14,234 nucleotides of DNA, taken from positions 1-14,234 of the forward strand of contig CAZSHS010000063.1 of the NCBI GenBank assembly GCA_964606665.1, written 5' to 3'. The stretch is from Aved-18 sp964606665. GTDB lineage: Bacteria > Cyanobacteriota > Vampirovibrionia > Obscuribacterales > Obscuribacteraceae. The stretch's first letter is position 1, and every line of letters begins with the position of its first letter. The notes under the pieces are model-generated. The model was not told the origin of the DNA. It saw only the letters and a program-made list of their open reading frames with translations, and made no database searches. This document shows positions 12,501 to 14,234 of the stretch, piece after piece. The translations under genes and the position numbers were made by a program.

Positions 12501-14234
12501 AGGTCAAATACTTATCGAAGGGCTGAGCCAAGTCTTTGAAAAGCTCGACCATTACGAAAAGTCCCGTGAGCACTGCACTTGCATGCAGAGGCGATATTTC
12601 AGCCATGGAAGCGGTCATATCGCTGGTGACTTTCAAATCGGTCTGCCAGTTATGCTTCCATCCATAACCCAGAGGACCATTGTTTGACCTCAGTGCTGAT
12701 GAATAGCTTCGACTAAATTCCAAACCATAGGGAAAGGATTGTGACCCAACAGACAAATCTGTGGTATTGAAGTGTTCTGTTCCGCTGAAGTTAGAAACAG
12801 CGCCTCCAGTACTGCCACCGCCACCACTACTTCCTCCTCCCGGAGTACTTGGCCCCGGATTCTGAGATGGTCCCGTGGGATTACCATTTAAGCCCGTAGT
12901 TGGCTTAGGTCCAGATTTGGGAGGAGTCAAGTAATGAGTTTGCTGAATTCCAGTTTTTAACAACGGCGTAGGTGTCGGTTTTTTCTTGGTCTTATCCACT
13001 GTAGAAGGACAGCTCTGTGGTCCAAAGCAGTTAATATCCTGGTCTTCATCACCAGATGATCCTTTCAGACCACCAGTAATCAGTCCATAAGATCCTTGAC
13101 CCGGATTGGCCCAATAGCCATAGCCAGTCCAAGAGTTTTTTGTGATAGAGCCGTTTTCCGGTATACCAAGCCGGTATCCGTTGTTGATCCACCAGGCTTC
13201 CAGATCGTTGAGGTCGCCAGCCGGATAATTGACGAGGGCTGGTTTAACTGTCGAGAGCCAGTTTGACGTTTTGGCATCATAGATTTTCTGACCAGCAGCA
13301 ATTGCAATATCGACGATAGGAATCGCGCTCACGCCGCCGACTTCTGGAATTTGCTCAAGCACTGAAGCTTCAAGCGTCACACCAAACATGGCTAGGGGAC
13401 CGTCGTTCCACTTTGTGCGATCATAGTTGTTGTCGAGCGCGGAAGCTGACCAACTCACCGCGCCCATGTCGGTGTAGGGCGTATCGTAATACCCGATAAT
13501 ACCAACCTGGTGGTGCAAAACAGTGGTGCAACCAGTCAGGCGACCAAGAAGATCGGCTGTCTTAGACTTCTGATAGTTCCAGGTGTGGAATGTGACTGTA
13601 AATGCCTCACCCCAGCCGGGCTCGCTGGCATCATCGACGCCGGCGGCAGAACCATCAACCAACTTAGTGTGATGAAAGTTTGCCATTGCAGGACCAGCAT
13701 TACCCCAGCCATGAGCAATGACGTGCTGTTTGCCGGCCCATACTCGCTGCCAGACATAGCTGTCAGCCCATGTACTACCGTAGGGGTGCTGGATATCGAA
13801 CAGAACAGAGTTCCAAGTTCCAACGCCCTGTGCAGAGCTAGTGCCAAGAAGGGTTCCATCAAGGCGCAGTTCGCACTGCATGCTGCCATTGAAGCTTAGA
13901 GAAAGACGCTTTGAATGAATATCCGCCGAAAACAGCGTGATATCGATATTGGGAGCGTCATAAACAAGGTGGATGAGAGTCTTGTAGTTGTTGGGAACAG
14001 ACGTCCAAGTAGTCGGCGTAGAGCCAGGACGCTGCTTGGGATGCACAGTAATGCGCTGTCCCAAAGTGATATCGTTAATGGTGCGTCCGCCCAGGATATT
14101 ATCTGTGGTGGCACCATGGTTGTTCGTCTTGATCCAGTTGAACAAGTTCATCGCCATGGTTTGCATGTCGGTTCGAACATTGGTCCGGTTCAAGTTCTGG
14201 ATATAATCAGCCGTAACAGTCGCACCACTTCTTG
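9019..14234 (-). CDS. Rhs/YD-repeat polymorphic toxin, 5' end beyond the window
   Basis: The frame stays open to the window edge, so the N-terminus is missing; an internal TTG at 14193 is not a convincing start. Counting from there (1724 aa), residues 1-350 are an Ala/Trp/Gly-rich region that in remembered relatives follows a transglutaminase-like domain. About 380-470 is a Pro/Gly/Ser linker. About 470-520 is a DUF6531-like Rhs entry segment (DLSVGSQSFPYGLEFSRSY, GYGWKHNW). A hydrophobic insertion follows (about 525-600). About 640-1440 are dozens of YD repeats (for example TYTYDLAGRL, FNYD, LDYDGLDRL) that fold into the toxin-enclosing shell. The hallmark core lies at 1440-1541: DHEGS, YKYSPFGE, GLYYYKNRYYSPKLGRF, DPIGF and the boundary DPLGL (9585-9571). 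A 183-residue variable tip follows. The protein would be exported or delivered and release its tip into rival cells. A small putative immunity gene follows. Confidence 0.95.
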   Translation of the reverse strand, partial: RSGATVTADYIQNLNRTNVRTDMQTMAMNLFNWIKTNNHGATTDNILGGRTINDITLGQRITVHPKQRPGSTPTTWTSVPNNYKTLIHLVYDAPNIDITLFSADIHSKRLSLSFNGSMQCELRLDGTLLGTSSAQGVGTWNSVLFDIQHPYGSTWADSYVWQRVWAGKQHVIAHGWGNAGPAMANFHHTKLVDGSAAGVDDASEPGWGEAFTVTFHTWNYQKSKTADLLGRLTGCTTVLHHQVGIIGYYDTPYTDMGAVSWSASALDNNYDRTKWNDGPLAMFGVTLEASVLEQIPEVGGVSAIPIVDIAIAAGQKIYDAKTSNWLSTVKPALVNYPAGDLNDLEAWWINNGYRLGIPENGSITKNSWTGYGYWANPGQGSYGLITGGLKGSSGDEDQDINCFGPQSCPSTVDKTKKKPTPTPLLKTGIQQTHYLTPPKSGPKPTTGLNGNPTGPSQNPGPSTPGGGSSGGGGSTGGAVSNFSGTEHFNTTDLSVGSQSFPYGLEFSRSYSSALRSNNGPLGYGWKHNWQTDLKVTSDMTASMAEISPLHASAVLTGLFVMVELFKDLAQPFDKYLTSSTIGQWLNEKIVNNAIRIYLGGSSVQFFKLPDGTFFPEVADTSALILNGGGTYTYKTPYGISYNFNLAEDLATIVYPSGVTITLSYTSGNLTNVTNGLGRNLNFVYTGSDLTSVNDGNGRSVSFTLDASRNLTQFTNANSKSTTYQYDAPGRLTKVFLPANPLTAVYTNIYDSQSRVKEQQNALGQSLFFYLAGSRSEVVDALGNKVTYFFNRMGLNIKTVNQVGKTWTSTFDGLGRTTKSVAPEANSVEYTFNNKSQVTAVTVKPKTGSPLANLVTNMTYDATWNYLKTVQDPRGNTTTLNYDAVKGLLLNIQKPVIGGSTPQVTLTYNSRGQPITRTDETGIVTQFNYDVSTEKLTSIVHDQGVGRLNITTSFLYNAWGDATTVTDPRGNSTTFVFDNLRRMTQRTETAPFGYVTNFAYTDNSMISSMQRQTGDVLNPWQTVSYTYSLTDRLKTVTDPSSNVTTLDYDGLDRLWKTTNALTQVYEISYDAMSRISTIKDPTNTISETRTYTNNGRVASVMDARSNTTSFTFDGHDRPDRTTFPGGTYEQNSSYDNNGNVLTFRTRDAKNITMVYDVLNRRTSKTPGTNPTVTYTYDLAGRLLTASKPVVANDPSSGTFTNFYDTAGRFFKEQYPDGKNFTHQLDANGNVTRTTWPDAWYIERVYDQLNRMTDIKLNGAGTSAIQFQWDQLSRRKKIIYENGCVADLGFEADNDMNSLAHTFVGSNVTFTYTFDAIHQMLTQAISDGTNFQWHPSAGGTVTYGTASNLNLYPTVGGIAHSYNNNGCLTGDGTWTFGYNVESMLTTATKTGTSLAFKYDPNMRQVEKAVGATKTRFYYGGWQRLGDYSSAGALQQRYVYGLGIDEVLIQVTSAGVKTYYHGDHEGSIIAITSNAGAVINRYKYSPFGESPSMTGTTHGYTGQRFDSESGLYYYKNRYYSPKLGRFLQPDPIGFAAGLNLYTYVDNSPLNYTDPLGLKPAPGGGTGGQPVGGGGGLPRNPLEPGPNGEPPIEGALPDPLVDGIIVTLLTPFVLPFVSNPIVRANIWGEGEAAGFTDFATQGVKAPFGPIRPSTATIPSSTATQIAINNSPIVSQTVKEVIRIARPGANLRVMNPDVQQIQNMLNGLMQAGVKFRVNFSGTTTATNAAGSHITNLLDITIF

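Noticed and set aside
12690..13889. Several 65-130-codon frames on both strands near the 5' part of the Rhs gene
   Set aside because: All lie inside the Rhs coding frame in other phases, overlap one another and have no motif or ribosome site of note.
1..14234. CRISPR array, tRNA/rRNA genes, IS transposase, plasmid replication gene
   Set aside because: No regularly spaced identical repeats, no cloverleaf or rRNA sequence, no transposase motif and no Rep or Par protein could be found by reading both strands.

Overview
The window is bacterial accessory DNA of moderate GC. It carries a site-specific integrase, a conjugative mobilization operon with a putative oriT, and the 3' part of a very large Rhs/YD-repeat gene followed by a small immunity-type gene. 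TTG and GTG starts with good Shine-Dalgarno sequences, tightly overlapping genes and the absence of introns all point to bacteria. No housekeeping gene, rRNA or tRNA allows a host to be named. The Rhs protein type (transglutaminase-like/YD-repeat proteins of environmental bacteria) only suggests a free-living Gram-negative-type lineage, and this is a weak inference.

Layout. (1) 1-135: an iterated TGCCTGATA-type repeat upstream of the integrase. (2) 136-1618, plus strand: a tyrosine recombinase followed 4 nt later by an unrecognised helical protein. (3) 7763 down to 1637, minus strand: a six-gene operon reading RHH relaxosome protein, HUH relaxase, VirD4/TraG-like coupling ATPase, membrane protein, membrane-anchored J-domain protein and five-fold zinc-ribbon protein. 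Gaps are 5 nt, overlaps of 4, 1 and 1 nt, then a 14-nt gap. (4) 7764-8503: non-coding. It holds a candidate mob promoter, a GC-rich palindromic island with a textbook TATCCTG|CC nic-like sequence (candidate oriT), nested palindromes and one possible 41-codon ORF. (5) 8995-8504, minus: a small protein in the immunity position. (6) 14234-9019, minus: an Rhs protein, cut by the window edge at its 5' end, with a canonical DPLGL boundary and a 183-residue variable tip.

How it works together (inference). The integrase, oriT and mob operon look like an integrative mobilizable element, or part of a larger one. The relaxase and RHH protein would process the oriT, and the coupling ATPase would hand the DNA to a secretion channel. 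No VirB4, pilus or channel gene is visible, so the channel would come from elsewhere or lie outside the window. The Rhs/immunity pair may be cargo or a neighbouring locus.

The most unusual point is the coupling protein. It has no N-terminal membrane segments, and it starts with a soluble domain that looks homologous to the core of the membrane protein encoded immediately downstream. A membrane-tethered J-domain protein and a zinc-ribbon array sit in the same operon. This suggests a split, multi-subunit coupling complex that I do not recognise as a described system.
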